Notes: a model not told the origin generated them from the letters alone. Shown: positions 27,001 to 35,601, counted from the stretch's first letter. The stretch: 64,000 nt of DNA from Bacteroidales bacterium (GCA_016286385.1 JAEESO010000009.1:1-64000); one strand, 5' to 3'. Numbers and translations: made by a program.

Positions 27001-27098
27001 GCAGTTGGTTCTATTGTGGCCAGATACGTGGCGCACGATGCCACCAGCACCGCCACCGCCACAATCCAGTTCCACTTATTGAATGTTTTCCTGTCCAT
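24033..27098 (-). CDS. DUF2723 multi-pass membrane protein
   Basis: 1021 aa. The N-terminal half has about 11-13 membrane helices and opens with the conserved SFWDCGEFIASSYKLEVGHPPG. This region is related to the DUF2723/TMEM260 family and more distantly to GT-C protein O-mannosyltransferases, in which the Asp/Glu near the first luminal loop is catalytic. The C-terminal third is soluble and helical, ending in TPR-like repeats. It may glycosylate exported proteins in the periplasm; this is inference from the family. Its promoter overlaps a long palindrome at 27111-27144. Confidence 0.88.
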   Translation of the reverse strand: MDRKTFNKWNWIVAVAVLVASCATYLATIEPTASFWDCGEFIASSYKLEVGHPPGNPVFQLLARFFTIPFDAAHAAVAVNAMNAILSGLTIFFLYLTIVFFARRLVVRAPEGYTIGQAIAILASGAVGAMAYCFSDTFWFSAVEGEVYAMSSLFTALVFWAMCRWYDTADQPHANRWIVLIAFLMGLSIGVHLLNLLTIPAFVFMYYYRMNEDKELPFKKLVGIFLIGVVIEFLLVYLFIPYLPKIAAGVDRLFVNGFGLPYNSGALFFMVALLALCFWGLFATLKKEKVFWNTVLLCVTTLVMGFSLFSIVIIRSSVKTPTNEYQPDNPYTLVRYLSREQYGSTPLLYGQYWDAPYDLDNSKYWAPMNGKYIKADAPTEAIYKQEGKMLFPRMWSSADPRYAEFYEMYTQGKGTRVRGTKTRKPTFGANLAYFFDYQLNWMYWRYFMWNFVGRQNDIHSPVPGNIFDGNWESGIGFLDALRLGDQRDAPAPLRDNKGKNHYFFLPLLLGILGLIFQFDKDKRGSWLVFLMFFMTGIAIVLYLNQPPYQVRERDYAYAGSFYMFAIWIGLGVLALYRWIADALKGREKLVATGVAVLSMGVPVLMAAQNWDDHNRSHRYTAVEMATNYLNSVGPNGYLVTHGDNDTFPLWYAQEVEGVRTDVRVVNTSLLGTDWYIDQMKWACNESAPLPLTVPQSQYLYGTNEFVTIQYDDGSPMFLHDVMEVFKDPKMKAVFEGGGKYDFICARNIVMPVNKENCLKYGIVPEKFADQIPEHIVLTMSKDKNYLSKPEIFLLDLLDGYNWDRPLHVLNQGGDLNVGIKDYLMFDGFSYRFTPIKNKISSTDAGKVDAIQLYNDFKTKYKWDALKRTDWFVDYQNYYTFLGVLGQRQLYLTVANALIDEGEDEKAIEIMDLCQENFPEENFPLESISLGFAGNDYMVTQIIENYYYLGAQDKAHELAVKMTDDLMDAAVFYIQWGSLGMNEFEQAGRVLLYIADVCKQYGDKELAEKLETSFSALLHSED

Positions 27099-27110
27099 AT
27101 AATATACAAT

Positions 27111-27144
27111 AAGCCTGCAAAGTTAACAAAAACTTTGCAGGCTT
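27111..27144. promoter_or_regulatory. 14-bp palindrome overlapping the DUF2723 promoter
   Basis: Arms AAGCCTGCAAAGTT (27111-27124) and AACTTTGCAGGCTT (27131-27144). On the minus strand TAACTTTG (27125-27118) is a fair -7 box 19 nt before the DUF2723 ATG. The hairpin also follows the ACP gene, but no U-run succeeds it, so a terminator role is uncertain. Confidence 0.5.
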
Positions 27145-27151
27145 GAAAATA

Positions 27152-27391
27152 CTAAAGTGCGGCAAGGACTGCGTCACACACCTCACCTACCGTTTTGGGA
27201 AGGGGTGCGTTGTCCGGGAAGCGCATCTTGAACTTTTCCTCTGCGGCAAGGGAAAGGAGCATCATGGTAAGTGAGTCAATTCCAAGGCCGGTGGTAAGAG
27301 GAGTGTCAAAAGTGACATCTGTGAGGTCCGTGTTGGGCCTGATGACGGAGATAACTTCCTTAAGACCGTCAAAAACTTCCTGTCTGGTCAT
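27152..27391 (-). CDS. Acyl carrier protein
   Basis: 79 aa, acidic, four-helix ACP fold. The phosphopantetheine attachment site is GIDSLTM, Ser near residue 41. It starts 3 nt after the stop of the GNAT-acyl-CoA synthetase fusion, so the two are almost certainly one operon. It is likely a dedicated carrier loaded by that synthetase rather than the housekeeping fatty-acid AcpP, whose usual neighbour fabF is absent. Confidence 0.9.
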   Translation of the reverse strand: MTRQEVFDGLKEVISVIRPNTDLTDVTFDTPLTTGLGIDSLTMMLLSLAAEEKFKMRFPDNAPLPKTVGEVCDAVLAAL

Positions 27392-27394
27392 AAC

Positions 27395-30055
27395 TTATAC
27401 ACGTGCTACTTTCATACTGCCGGTGCGCTTGAAGTCTTCCGTACGCACGGTCATCTTGATGATCCTGTGAGTGGTGGGAAGGGTTGCGTTCACCTTGTCC
27501 ACAAGTGCCTGCATGTATGCGTGGATCTCCTCTGGGGTCTTGCCGTCGAATGCGGGCATGAACGGAAGGATCTCGATTGCAATTACCTTTGCACCGTTTA
27601 GGTCGTCTTCCTTGACCATGGCGTCACGCACGCAAGGATCTGCGTAGAAGGGCTCCTCAAGGCTTTCAGGGCTCACATTCTCACCGTTGGGGAGGATGAT
27701 GAGGTTCTTGATTCGGCCGGTGATGTAGAGGAAGCCTTCGTCGTCAAAGCGGCAGAGGTCCCCGGTGCGGAACCAGCCGTCCTCTGTGAATGCCTCGGCG
27801 GTACGTACGGGATCCTTGTAGTAGCCGGAGAACACGTTGTCACCCTTTACAAGGAGCTCACCGTCAACAAGTTTAGTCTCCTGACCTGGATAGATGCGGC
27901 CGATGGAAGTGGGCTTGCGGACGGCATCGGCATTGGCCGATGTAAGGTTTGCGGTTTCTGTAAGGCCATAGCCGAAGCAGAACTCTACACCAAGCTTTGT
28001 GAAGATATCGACAAGGCGCGGAGGTACGTTTGCTGCGCCGGAGATGATCATGCGGAGCTGCCCGCCAAGGAACTGAGGGCCGTACATCTTGACAAGTCCG
28101 GAGAGGATGTCGCAGATACCGGGAACGATCACCAGGAGGGTGGGCTTGATCATGGGCAGCTTGCCGATGGTTGCCTTCATATCCTCTGCGGTGAACAGAA
28201 GGTTACCGGAATAGAAGCAGCCTGCCATGCCGGCGATGGCGCCGAATACGTGGCTGAACGGCAGGAGGGCGATATAGCGGTGTACTCCAATGATATGGCC
28301 GGGCTTGAAGATAGTGTTGTAGTTACCTCTCATAAGGGCCCTGTGGCTGAGGACTGCGCCCTTGGGTGAGCCGGTGGTGCCACCTGTGAAGAAGATGGCG
28401 GCGGGGCTTTCGGGATCTATGTCAAGGACTGCGGGAGCCTCTGTGTCTGCGATGGAAGCGGCGGGAAGCACCTTGGTGCCCTGGATGCCCTCCGTGAGGG
28501 GCATGAACTCATCGCGCACGAAGATGGCGGCAATGTCAAACTTCATGCAGCAGCCAACCGCTGCGGGAGCGGGAAGCTGGGCAGGGAAGTTCATTGCTAC
28601 GTATCCGGCCGATGTGATGGCAAGGTACAGCTCTACTGCATTCTGGCTGTTACGGTCCCAGACTGCGATATGTGCACCCTTGGGAAGACCAAGGCTGTTG
28701 ATGAAGGCCCTGCGGCGCGCGATGCGCTTTCCAAGCTCTTCATAAGTGATTGTGTTTGTCTGATCGCTGAGAGCAGGTTTATCTGCATACTGCTTGGGGA
28801 ACCAGTCCACAAACTGACCCATTGTGGGGAAGTAAGGTAATGCTTCAAACTCCTCCTTGGGGAGCATGTTGTGGAAGTACTCTGTGTTTGTCATTATTTG
28901 TTTGGTTAAAGGTTTTGTATCTTCTACGATGTCTTTTACATAGGAGCGCCTCCTCTGATAGAGGCGGGTGTCAAAGTTGTCCCAGAGGGACTGAACCTTA
29001 TGGTTTTCCTCCAGCTGGGGATTCATGAGCATGTGCTTGATGCCCAGACGGATATAGTTCTCCATAAGGTATTTGAACATAAGGAGAGCCGCGCCCTTTG
29101 CCTGATATTCAGGAAGGATGCCGATAAGGAGGGCCTCCGTGGTGTCATTGCGCCTGGGAGAGAGGGCGGGAAGAAGGTGGATCCATCCGAAGGGAAGGAT
29201 CTTGCCCTTTGCCTTACGTACTGCGGCCGATATATGAGGCATGGTTACGGTGAAACCCACAAGCTCATCCTTTTCATTGACCACAAAGGCCACAAGGTCC
29301 TTGTTGAGAACGGGGACGTACTGGTTCACATAGCCGTCTATCTGCTCCTGGGTGAGTTTTGTGTACTCATAGAGGCCTGCAAAGGCTTCATTGAGCACAT
29401 GGAACATCTCACGGCCGCGCTTTGCCATCTTACGGAGAGTGCTGGCTGTGTAGATGCGGATGCCGAAACGCTCAGAGATTTTATCGGCATAAGCGAACAT
29501 GGGAGGAAGCTCCGACGGGATGTCCATCACCCTCTGGGTCCAGTCCACGTCCTTGGAGAAACCAAGACGCTCCAGGTATTCAGGATAATAAGGATAGTTG
29601 TAGATGACGGTGAAGGGGCTCTCATTTTCAAAGCCTTCCACAAGGAGACCTTCGCGGTCCATGTCAGTGAAGCCGAGGGGACCCTTGATCTTGGTTGCCC
29701 CACGCTCCTTACCCCACTTAATTACAGCATCGATGAGGGCCTTGCATACGTCAAAATCCTCAATGAAGTCAATCCAGCCAAAGCGGACTGAATTCTCGTT
29801 CCACTTTTTGTTGGCGTTGTGATTGATAATGGCGGCCACACGGCCTGCAACCTCTCCGTCCTTATAGGCTAGATAAAGCTCACGATCACAGAACTCAAGG
29901 GAAGGATTGTCCTTGCCCAGGGATTTATATTCGTCGTCTTCAAATGCAGGGACCCATTTGTCCGATCCCTTGTACAGCTTAAGGGGAAAATCTATGAATT
30001 CCTTAAGCATTTTCTTCCCGCTTACGGGAAGTACGGTTATAGCGGTTTTAGTCAT
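27395..30055 (-). CDS. GNAT-acyl-CoA/ACP synthetase fusion
   Basis: 886 aa. Residues about 1-380 resemble a large GNAT-like acyltransferase family of Bacteroidota, with an acyl-CoA-binding-like region LIGILPEYQAKGAALLMFKYL. Residues about 400-886 form an ANL adenylating enzyme: AMP-binding loop FFTGGTTGSPKGAVLSHRA, GYGLTETANL, and the hinge GWFRTGDLCRFDDEGFLYITGRIKN. It probably activates a fatty acid and hands it to the adjacent ACP, the GNAT part then transferring it to an amine. The acceptor is unknown. Start at 30055 chosen because a -7 box ends 6 nt upstream. Confidence 0.85.
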   Translation of the reverse strand: MTKTAITVLPVSGKKMLKEFIDFPLKLYKGSDKWVPAFEDDEYKSLGKDNPSLEFCDRELYLAYKDGEVAGRVAAIINHNANKKWNENSVRFGWIDFIEDFDVCKALIDAVIKWGKERGATKIKGPLGFTDMDREGLLVEGFENESPFTVIYNYPYYPEYLERLGFSKDVDWTQRVMDIPSELPPMFAYADKISERFGIRIYTASTLRKMAKRGREMFHVLNEAFAGLYEYTKLTQEQIDGYVNQYVPVLNKDLVAFVVNEKDELVGFTVTMPHISAAVRKAKGKILPFGWIHLLPALSPRRNDTTEALLIGILPEYQAKGAALLMFKYLMENYIRLGIKHMLMNPQLEENHKVQSLWDNFDTRLYQRRRSYVKDIVEDTKPLTKQIMTNTEYFHNMLPKEEFEALPYFPTMGQFVDWFPKQYADKPALSDQTNTITYEELGKRIARRRAFINSLGLPKGAHIAVWDRNSQNAVELYLAITSAGYVAMNFPAQLPAPAAVGCCMKFDIAAIFVRDEFMPLTEGIQGTKVLPAASIADTEAPAVLDIDPESPAAIFFTGGTTGSPKGAVLSHRALMRGNYNTIFKPGHIIGVHRYIALLPFSHVFGAIAGMAGCFYSGNLLFTAEDMKATIGKLPMIKPTLLVIVPGICDILSGLVKMYGPQFLGGQLRMIISGAANVPPRLVDIFTKLGVEFCFGYGLTETANLTSANADAVRKPTSIGRIYPGQETKLVDGELLVKGDNVFSGYYKDPVRTAEAFTEDGWFRTGDLCRFDDEGFLYITGRIKNLIILPNGENVSPESLEEPFYADPCVRDAMVKEDDLNGAKVIAIEILPFMPAFDGKTPEEIHAYMQALVDKVNATLPTTHRIIKMTVRTEDFKRTGSMKVARV

Positions 30056-30061
30056 ATCGTA

Positions 30062-30069
30062 CAAAGATA
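30062..30069 (-). promoter_or_regulatory. -7 box of the GNAT-synthetase/ACP operon
   Basis: TATCTTTG on minus, 6 nt before the ATG at 30055, preceded by ATTGC. It lies just before the ubiE stop, so this operon can be transcribed separately from ubiE. Confidence 0.55.
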
Positions 30070-30073
30070 GCAA

Positions 30074-30772
30074 TTATTTCTCACCTATGAAAAGCCGGCA
30101 CAGGCCAAAAGTGAAATTGCGATGCCTAACATTATGAAAACCAGCCCTTTCCATCATGGCGCAGAATGTCTCCGGCCGGGGAAAAGCATAAACGGATTCC
30201 GGCAGATAACGGTATGCCGCGCGGTTTCCGGAAATGATGCCTCCTATAAGAGGCAGGATGTGCCTGAAATAAATGTCGTAGAGGGCTTTGATAAAAGGTT
30301 TGTCCGGAATGCCCAGTTCCAGGATCACGGCCCTGCCGCCGGGCTTCAGGACACGGAGGAATTCCGCCAGGCCCTTCTTCCGGTCTTCGAAGTTCCTTAT
30401 GCCGAAAGCGCAGGTGACGCGGTGGAAAGAATCGGCCTCAAAAGGCATCTGGAGGGCATCGGCCTGCAGGAGTTTTATGCGGTCATGGACGCCTTCGTGG
30501 GCGGCTTTACGCATGAGAGGCTCCATCATTCCGGCCGATATGTCTATGCCTGTGACCCTGCCGCCGGGCTCCATGGCCTTTGCTATGGCAATGGTGCTGT
30601 CACCGGTGCCGCAGGCTACGTCCAGGATCTGCTGCTGGGTGCCGTCCACAATCTCCTTCAGGGCCTTCTTCCGCCAGATATTGTCAATACGCAGGGACAT
30701 AAGGTGGTTGAGGCGGTCGTAGGAAGGCGCGATGTCATTGAACATCTGCTCTATTTTCTCTTTCTTTGGCAT
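30074..30772 (-). CDS. ubiE: Demethylmenaquinone methyltransferase
   Basis: 232 aa. Adds the C-methyl group in the last step of menaquinone synthesis. Class I methyltransferase with motif I LDVACGTGDSTIAIA and the UbiE/MenG signatures MFNDIAPSYDRLNHLMS and AFGIRNFEDRKKGLAEFLRVLKPGG. The respiratory quinone of Bacteroidales is menaquinone, so the menG role is the relevant one. It starts 2 nt after the yidD stop, as the distal gene of the malQ-to-ubiE minus-strand series. Confidence 0.95.
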   Translation of the reverse strand: MPKKEKIEQMFNDIAPSYDRLNHLMSLRIDNIWRKKALKEIVDGTQQQILDVACGTGDSTIAIAKAMEPGGRVTGIDISAGMMEPLMRKAAHEGVHDRIKLLQADALQMPFEADSFHRVTCAFGIRNFEDRKKGLAEFLRVLKPGGRAVILELGIPDKPFIKALYDIYFRHILPLIGGIISGNRAAYRYLPESVYAFPRPETFCAMMERAGFHNVRHRNFTFGLCRLFIGEK

Positions 30773-30774
30773 AA

Positions 30775-31011
30775 CTAAGGCACTGGATCATAACCGCTTC
30801 CGCCCCAGGGATGACACCTCAGGAGGCGCCTCACCGTAAGGTACAGCCCCTTGAACGGGCCGTGCTTCCGGAAAGCCTCCAGGGCATACTGGGAACAGGT
30901 GGGGGTGAATCGGCAGGTAGGCGGCGTAAAAGGGCTTATGCACAGCTGGTAGAACTTTATAAGCACCACCGCCGGGAAAATAAGTATCTTTTTGAGTGTT
31001 TCCTTTAACAT
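30775..31011 (-). CDS. yidD: Membrane protein insertion efficiency factor YidD
   Basis: 78 aa. Short membrane-associated protein with the family motif [19 protein letters not shown] and an N-terminal amphipathic segment. It aids YidC-dependent insertion. It overlaps the rnpA stop by 7 nt, the classic rnpA-yidD neighbourhood, though yidC, rpmH and dnaA are not here. Confidence 0.95.
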   Translation of the reverse strand: MLKETLKKILIFPAVVLIKFYQLCISPFTPPTCRFTPTCSQYALEAFRKHGPFKGLYLTVRRLLRCHPWGGSGYDPVP

Positions 31012-31355
31012 ACCTTCTGCAGGATGGCGGTCATATCGGCATAAATCACCTCATAAGGCAGGACCTCCTGGGCGGTATAGATAAAGAGGATGTCGGCAGG
31101 GGCCGATACAAGATCCTTCTGGCGCCGATACGCCTCCCTGATCCGGCGCTTCAAGAGGTTACGCTTCACCGCCCGCTTGAAAAGCCGCTTTGGCACTGAC
31201 ACAACTATGCGGGACACCCCGGCATCTGCGTGCGTGGGGATGGCGATGTATTTACAACGGAGGCAGCCGGAAGAAAGACCCTTTCCGCGTTCAAAGAGAG
31301 CAGAGACAGCCGTCTGGCCGCTCAAGCGCTCACTTTTAGGAAGGGTTTCAGGCAT
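31005..31355 (-). CDS. rnpA: Ribonuclease P protein component
   Basis: 116 aa, basic. Protein subunit of RNase P, which removes 5' leaders from tRNA precursors. The signature is [18 protein letters not shown]; the N-terminal LPKSERLSG matches the family start. The start overlaps the hemD stop by one nt (TAATG) and the end overlaps yidD. Confidence 0.95.
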   Translation of the reverse strand: MPETLPKSERLSGQTAVSALFERGKGLSSGCLRCKYIAIPTHADAGVSRIVVSVPKRLFKRAVKRNLLKRRIREAYRRQKDLVSAPADILFIYTAQEVLPYEVIYADMTAILQKVC

Positions 31356-32095
31356 TACAGGCTTTCCAGGTATAACTCAATGGCACGGGCTACGGAAGGG
31401 GCTTCCGGGGTGGGAGCCTTGACGTCTATCCTTAGGCCGGCGTCTTCCATGGCCTTCACGATGGATTTGCCGAAGGACACCATCTTGATATCCCCCTGCT
31501 GGAAATCCGGGAAGTTCTCCTGGAGGGATTTTACATCGGCCACATTATAGAAGACAATCATGTCATAGGACTTGATGTCCACGGCCGATAAATCCTGACT
31601 CACGGACTTTACAAAAACGCCCTTGGTGTAATCCAGACCCTTCTTTTCAAGGAGGGAAGTGAGAGCGTCCTGGGAAGAGTTGTCACTTGTTGTGAGAAGG
31701 AATTTCTCTCCCTTATGCTTGGGGCCGATAAGGTCCACAACGCTTTCCGGAGTGCCGTTGCCGAAGAAAATCTTGCGTTTGCGGTATACGATGTGCTTCT
31801 GCAGGTACATGGCCACGGCTTCCGTGGTGCAGAAGTATTTCATTGTCTCAGGGATCTTGTTGCGGAGTTCCTCTGCCAGGGCGAAGAATGCGTCAATTGC
31901 ATGCCTTGAAGAGAAGATTATTGCCGTGTAATCCAGAATGTTGATGCGCTGGGCGCGGAATTCACGTGAAGTGAGGGGCTCTATTTGGAAAAAGGGGCAA
32001 AAAGTAAACTCTACTCCGAATTTTTGGGAGACGGCCTGATACTGCGTGAGAACGCGCGGGGCGTTCTGGGAAACCAAAATCTTACTGATGCTCAT
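31355..32095 (-). CDS. hemD: Uroporphyrinogen-III synthase
   Basis: 246 aa. Cyclises hydroxymethylbilane to uroporphyrinogen III in tetrapyrrole synthesis. The family is weakly conserved; recognition rests on overall length, the two-domain pattern with IIFSSRHAIDAFFALAEE, TSDNSSQDAL and YDMIVFYNVADVKSL, and the usual adjacency to DUF4271 in Bacteroidota. Other heme genes are not in the window. Translationally coupled to rnpA. Confidence 0.85.
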   Translation of the reverse strand: MSISKILVSQNAPRVLTQYQAVSQKFGVEFTFCPFFQIEPLTSREFRAQRINILDYTAIIFSSRHAIDAFFALAEELRNKIPETMKYFCTTEAVAMYLQKHIVYRKRKIFFGNGTPESVVDLIGPKHKGEKFLLTTSDNSSQDALTSLLEKKGLDYTKGVFVKSVSQDLSAVDIKSYDMIVFYNVADVKSLQENFPDFQQGDIKMVSFGKSIVKAMEDAGLRIDVKAPTPEAPSVARAIELYLESL

Positions 32096-32110
32096 TCTGT
32101 CTTTCTAGCG

Positions 32111-32737
32111 CTACAAAACCACTGCTGAAACAATCAGCGCAGCAGTGGGAATAAATTCAAGCGCGCAAAGGTACAAAAAAAGTGCGAATCCACCGCAAGT
32201 TAATGATAAAATTTGCGCTTTGCGGATAATAAAAACGAAATACACCACAACCAGAAGGACATACATTACGCTCCTGATTATCACGTCATTGGCATCCACC
32301 ACGGTAAGGATGCCCAACGCCGGCAGCGCTATGAGCATAAGGAGGATGAAGAACGTGTATATTGCCCTGTGGGCAAGGCGGAAATATTCATAATGACGGC
32401 GGGGCTTAAGGATAAGGTATATGATAAGCCTCACAAGAAGGTATGACGCCAGTATGCCAAAGCAGGCAAGAAGGTACCAGCCTTCACCCATGGCGCCTAT
32501 TGTCTGCATGAAAGATGGGTCATACAGGCGGTATCGGGACATTATGAGAACGGCCGGGATGAGAAGGACATATGCGAACATATTCCTGTCCCTTGTAACC
32601 CTTACGCTGAATTCAAGAGCCTCAGAGCCGCGGGCGCGGAACACTGCATCGGAAAGATAAGGGGCAAAATGGAAAAAAGTGGGCAGAAGCGCAAGCGCCA
32701 GTGCCACAAATACCACCATTATGATATTTACAATCAT
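32111..32737 (-). CDS. DUF4271 membrane protein
   Basis: 208 aa with about five to six predicted membrane helices and little soluble sequence. It resembles the DUF4271 family, which commonly sits next to hemD in Bacteroidota; its function is unknown. It begins at the base after the SUI1 stop, so expression is coupled. It has no recognisable catalytic motif. Confidence 0.75.
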   Translation of the reverse strand: MIVNIIMVVFVALALALLPTFFHFAPYLSDAVFRARGSEALEFSVRVTRDRNMFAYVLLIPAVLIMSRYRLYDPSFMQTIGAMGEGWYLLACFGILASYLLVRLIIYLILKPRRHYEYFRLAHRAIYTFFILLMLIALPALGILTVVDANDVIIRSVMYVLLVVVYFVFIIRKAQILSLTCGGFALFLYLCALEFIPTAALIVSAVVL

Positions 32738-33082
32738 TTAGTTGCCTCTCTTTGCGTTATAGCCAAGGGCCTTCAGGATTTCCACAACTTTGTCACGGAA
32801 GTCTCCCTGGATGGTTATCTCCCCGTCCTTGGCACTGCCGCCAACGCCAATCTTTGTCTTGAGGGTGCGGCCAAGCTCCTTGAGGTCATCGGCCTTCCCA
32901 ACAAAGCCGGTTATGAGGGTGACCTGCTTGCCGCCGCGGTTACGCCTGTCTATGCCCACTATAAGGCGCTGCTTCCCCGGGGGAAGGGTTTCCTCCTCCG
33001 GGGTTGCGGCGGTCTCATACTTGAAGTCCGGATTTGTGGAGTACACCACGCCCAGACGCTCTTTCCAGTCCCCTCCAGCCAT
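32738..33082 (-). CDS. SUI1/YciH-type translation initiation factor
   Basis: 114 aa. The C-terminal two-thirds is a SUI1 (eIF1-like) domain: RRNRGGKQVTLITGF, LKELGRTLKTKIGVGGSAKDGEITIQGD and KVVEILKALGYNAKRGN. Bacterial YciH-type members influence initiation fidelity. The ATG overlaps the malQ TAA by one nt. Confidence 0.92.
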   Translation of the reverse strand: MAGGDWKERLGVVYSTNPDFKYETAATPEEETLPPGKQRLIVGIDRRNRGGKQVTLITGFVGKADDLKELGRTLKTKIGVGGSAKDGEITIQGDFRDKVVEILKALGYNAKRGN

Positions 33083-35505
33083 TACCTTCCGCGTCCTGCG
33101 GCGTCTATGAGGTTACGGAGATGGGCGTTGAGTTTATCGTTGCCGATAAGCTCTTCCAGCCCCACGTGCATACGGTAGCGCCAGTAGTGACGGGGGATGG
33201 CGGGGATGTTGATGCGTTCGTCGGCGGGATTGCCCTGATAACGCACCTCTCCGTCAGTGGCCAGCCAGTCCTGCAGGGGCAGGATGGCAAGCATGGCGGG
33301 AGATTTCATGTGCTGGGCAACCACAAGGTCTGCAACCCAGGGCTCGCAGAAGTAAGGGGCGTCTCCCTCGCAGCCAAGCATCTCATTATAGAACTTCTGG
33401 GTGGCATCACGGTCCTCTTCCCACCAGGCGCGCAGCGGGGATGTGTCGTGGGTACCTGTTGCGCAGACGCACCAGTAGGGATACCATGCGGGATTTGCAA
33501 AGGCGTCCTTGGGATCCTTGGGCATGCGCTGGATTTCCAGGCTCAGGATATTGAGTTCATCCATCACAGAAGGCACGCAGGCAGGGATCATGCCAAGGTC
33601 TTCGCCGCAGGCCAGCATGCCCGTAGAGCGGAGAAGGGCCGGCAGTTTACGCATTGCGCTTTCCCGCCAGAAGTCGTTGTGACGGTGCCAGAAGAAGTCA
33701 TTGTAAAGCTCATTGTAGCGGTGCTTGAGCCACTCCGGCAGCCATGCATAGGCCTGGGTGTACTGGGCCGATATACGGGGATGCCAGTAATCCTTCTGGC
33801 GGGGATCCTCAACAAACAGGCGGTCCGTGCCCTCACCTGCGGCGGGGTCAAAGCCCTGGGCACGGAGGTCGTCTCCGGAATAAGGCAGGGCCGGTGAGAA
33901 GTGACCCATAAGGCCGCTGGTGTACTCTGAGGGAATTTCCCAAATGCGGAAGAAGCCAAGGATGTGGTCTATGCGGAAGGCGTCAAAGTACTGGGCCATC
34001 TTGCCCATGCGGGCCTTCCACCATGCATAACCGTCCTTTGCCATCTCTTCCCAGTTGTAGGTGGGGAAGCCCCAGTTCTGGCCGTCTGCGCTGAAGGCAT
34101 CCGGCGGTGCTCCCGCCTGACTGTCAAGATGGAAGAGGTGGGGATGCTGCCAGGCATCGGCACTCACGCGTGAAACGCCAATTGGAAGGTCTCCCTTGAT
34201 GGCTACACCATGGAGATGGGCGTATTTCACGGCGTCACGGAGCTGACGGTCAAGAAGGAACTGAAGATAGCAGTAGAAGCCCACTTCCTGAGGGTGTTCC
34301 TCCGTGAAGGAATCGGCCTTCTTGGCGCTGTAGGTGGAATATTTTCCCCACTGGGAGAAATCCGGCGTTCCGTGGATGTCACGCAGTACGCTGAAAACGG
34401 CGTAAGGGAGGAGCCAGCCCTTGTTTTCCTCAACAAAGGCGGTGTACGCGGGAGACTCCGTGTCCTTCTGGACGGCGTAGTGCTTACGGAGCATCTCAAG
34501 CTTGGCCTGATTCACAGCCTCATAGTCTATCTGGGGAAGCTTTTCAAGTTCTTCCTGCTTTGCCTTGTATGCGGCATTCTTGCGGATACCGGCCTCCGGC
34601 AGATGGATGAACTGCGGGTGCAGGGCGAATGAGCTCACGGCGTTGTAGGGATAGGAATCCTTCCAGGTGTGAGTCATGGTTGTGTCGTTGACCGGGAGCA
34701 GCTGGATTACGTTCTGATGGGTTTCCACGGCCCAGTCTACAAGGCGCTTGATATCGTTGAACTCACCTACGCCAAAGCTGTCCTTTGTGCGGAGAGAGAA
34801 CACGGGAACGGCCACGCCTGCGCCCCTCCAGGGCTCTGTGGGGAAGGCGGGGTTAAGGTCTGCTATCACAAGCTGGGTGTCCTTTGCAGGAACCTCCGCG
34901 AAGAAGTGATTGGGGCCGTCCTCCCAGCGCTTGATGGCTTTGGTTTTTGTATCCACAATCACGAACTTGTACTCCATGGGCTCTTTCACATCCATGGTGA
35001 GGAACCACCAGGGGAAGATGCCGTCTTCCATAAGGTGCACCTTCTTCCAGTTGCCAAGGCCGTTTCCGGCACCCACCAGGGCAAGGGACTCGCCACTGCG
35101 GACCTCCGGGGCGGGAACGTGGAAACTGACGTTACCCCTCTGGCCGGCTTCCGGCTGGGGATTACGGAAAGATGCGCCCGATGGCCTGCGGAAGATAACA
35201 TCGCTGAAGGCCGATGAATAGAAGGCGGAATTTGACGGCTTCTCCTGCCAGCGGGAACGCACGATGATGTTTTTCCCGGCCGACGGGGACTTGTACGTAT
35301 GGCCGCGCCACTCCTTTTTCACTACCCTTCCCTCACGGACAATCTCAAAGGAGAAGGAGTCCCCCTCCTTGAGGTCACGGCCTGTAAGGACAATCTGCCA
35401 CAGGCCACCGAAAGAGTACTGCATGGGAACGCGGCGCTTTCCAATCCTGAGATGAATGGCTTCTCCCCAGGAGGTATGATATTGAAGTTGGATGTTAATG
35501 GTCAT
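33082..35505 (-). CDS. malQ: 4-alpha-glucanotransferase (GH77) with N-terminal CBM20 modules
   Basis: 807 aa. Transfers maltodextrin segments between glucans. The N-terminus holds two starch-binding-like CBM20 modules (second with SFHVPAP...GNGLGNWKKVHLMEDG). The GH77 barrel follows with YPYNAVSSFALHPQF, FRIDHILGFFRIWEIP (nucleophile Asp), GEDLGMIPACVPSVM (acid/base Glu) and TGTHDTSPLRAWWEED. No signal peptide, so cytoplasmic. The frame stays open upstream to 36129, but that part is antisense to rsgA and lacks homology; the ATG at 35505 starts the CBM-like region. The first gene of the series ending at ubiE. Confidence 0.93.
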   Translation of the reverse strand: MTINIQLQYHTSWGEAIHLRIGKRRVPMQYSFGGLWQIVLTGRDLKEGDSFSFEIVREGRVVKKEWRGHTYKSPSAGKNIIVRSRWQEKPSNSAFYSSAFSDVIFRRPSGASFRNPQPEAGQRGNVSFHVPAPEVRSGESLALVGAGNGLGNWKKVHLMEDGIFPWWFLTMDVKEPMEYKFVIVDTKTKAIKRWEDGPNHFFAEVPAKDTQLVIADLNPAFPTEPWRGAGVAVPVFSLRTKDSFGVGEFNDIKRLVDWAVETHQNVIQLLPVNDTTMTHTWKDSYPYNAVSSFALHPQFIHLPEAGIRKNAAYKAKQEELEKLPQIDYEAVNQAKLEMLRKHYAVQKDTESPAYTAFVEENKGWLLPYAVFSVLRDIHGTPDFSQWGKYSTYSAKKADSFTEEHPQEVGFYCYLQFLLDRQLRDAVKYAHLHGVAIKGDLPIGVSRVSADAWQHPHLFHLDSQAGAPPDAFSADGQNWGFPTYNWEEMAKDGYAWWKARMGKMAQYFDAFRIDHILGFFRIWEIPSEYTSGLMGHFSPALPYSGDDLRAQGFDPAAGEGTDRLFVEDPRQKDYWHPRISAQYTQAYAWLPEWLKHRYNELYNDFFWHRHNDFWRESAMRKLPALLRSTGMLACGEDLGMIPACVPSVMDELNILSLEIQRMPKDPKDAFANPAWYPYWCVCATGTHDTSPLRAWWEEDRDATQKFYNEMLGCEGDAPYFCEPWVADLVVAQHMKSPAMLAILPLQDWLATDGEVRYQGNPADERINIPAIPRHYWRYRMHVGLEELIGNDKLNAHLRNLIDAAGRGR

Positions 35506-35575
35506 AATGCGTGTTATTAACTCACTAAATTTAGTTATTTTGGAGGGACTTACAAAACATTCCGCTATCTTTGTG

Positions 35576-35583
35576 GAAGAAAA
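35576..35583 (+). promoter_or_regulatory. rsgA -7 box
   Basis: TATCTTTG followed by TGG, about 18 nt before the ATG at 35602. The opposite side of the spacer holds the palindrome ACTAAATTTAGT (35524-35535), near the malQ start. Confidence 0.5.
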
Positions 35584-35601
35584 GAGTTTTTTTTGCGACG
35601 A

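Noticed and set aside
29000..29791. 263-aa plus-strand frame opposite the GNAT-synthetase gene
   Set aside because: Antisense shadow of a conserved protein; no domain, no promoter, no ribosome site.
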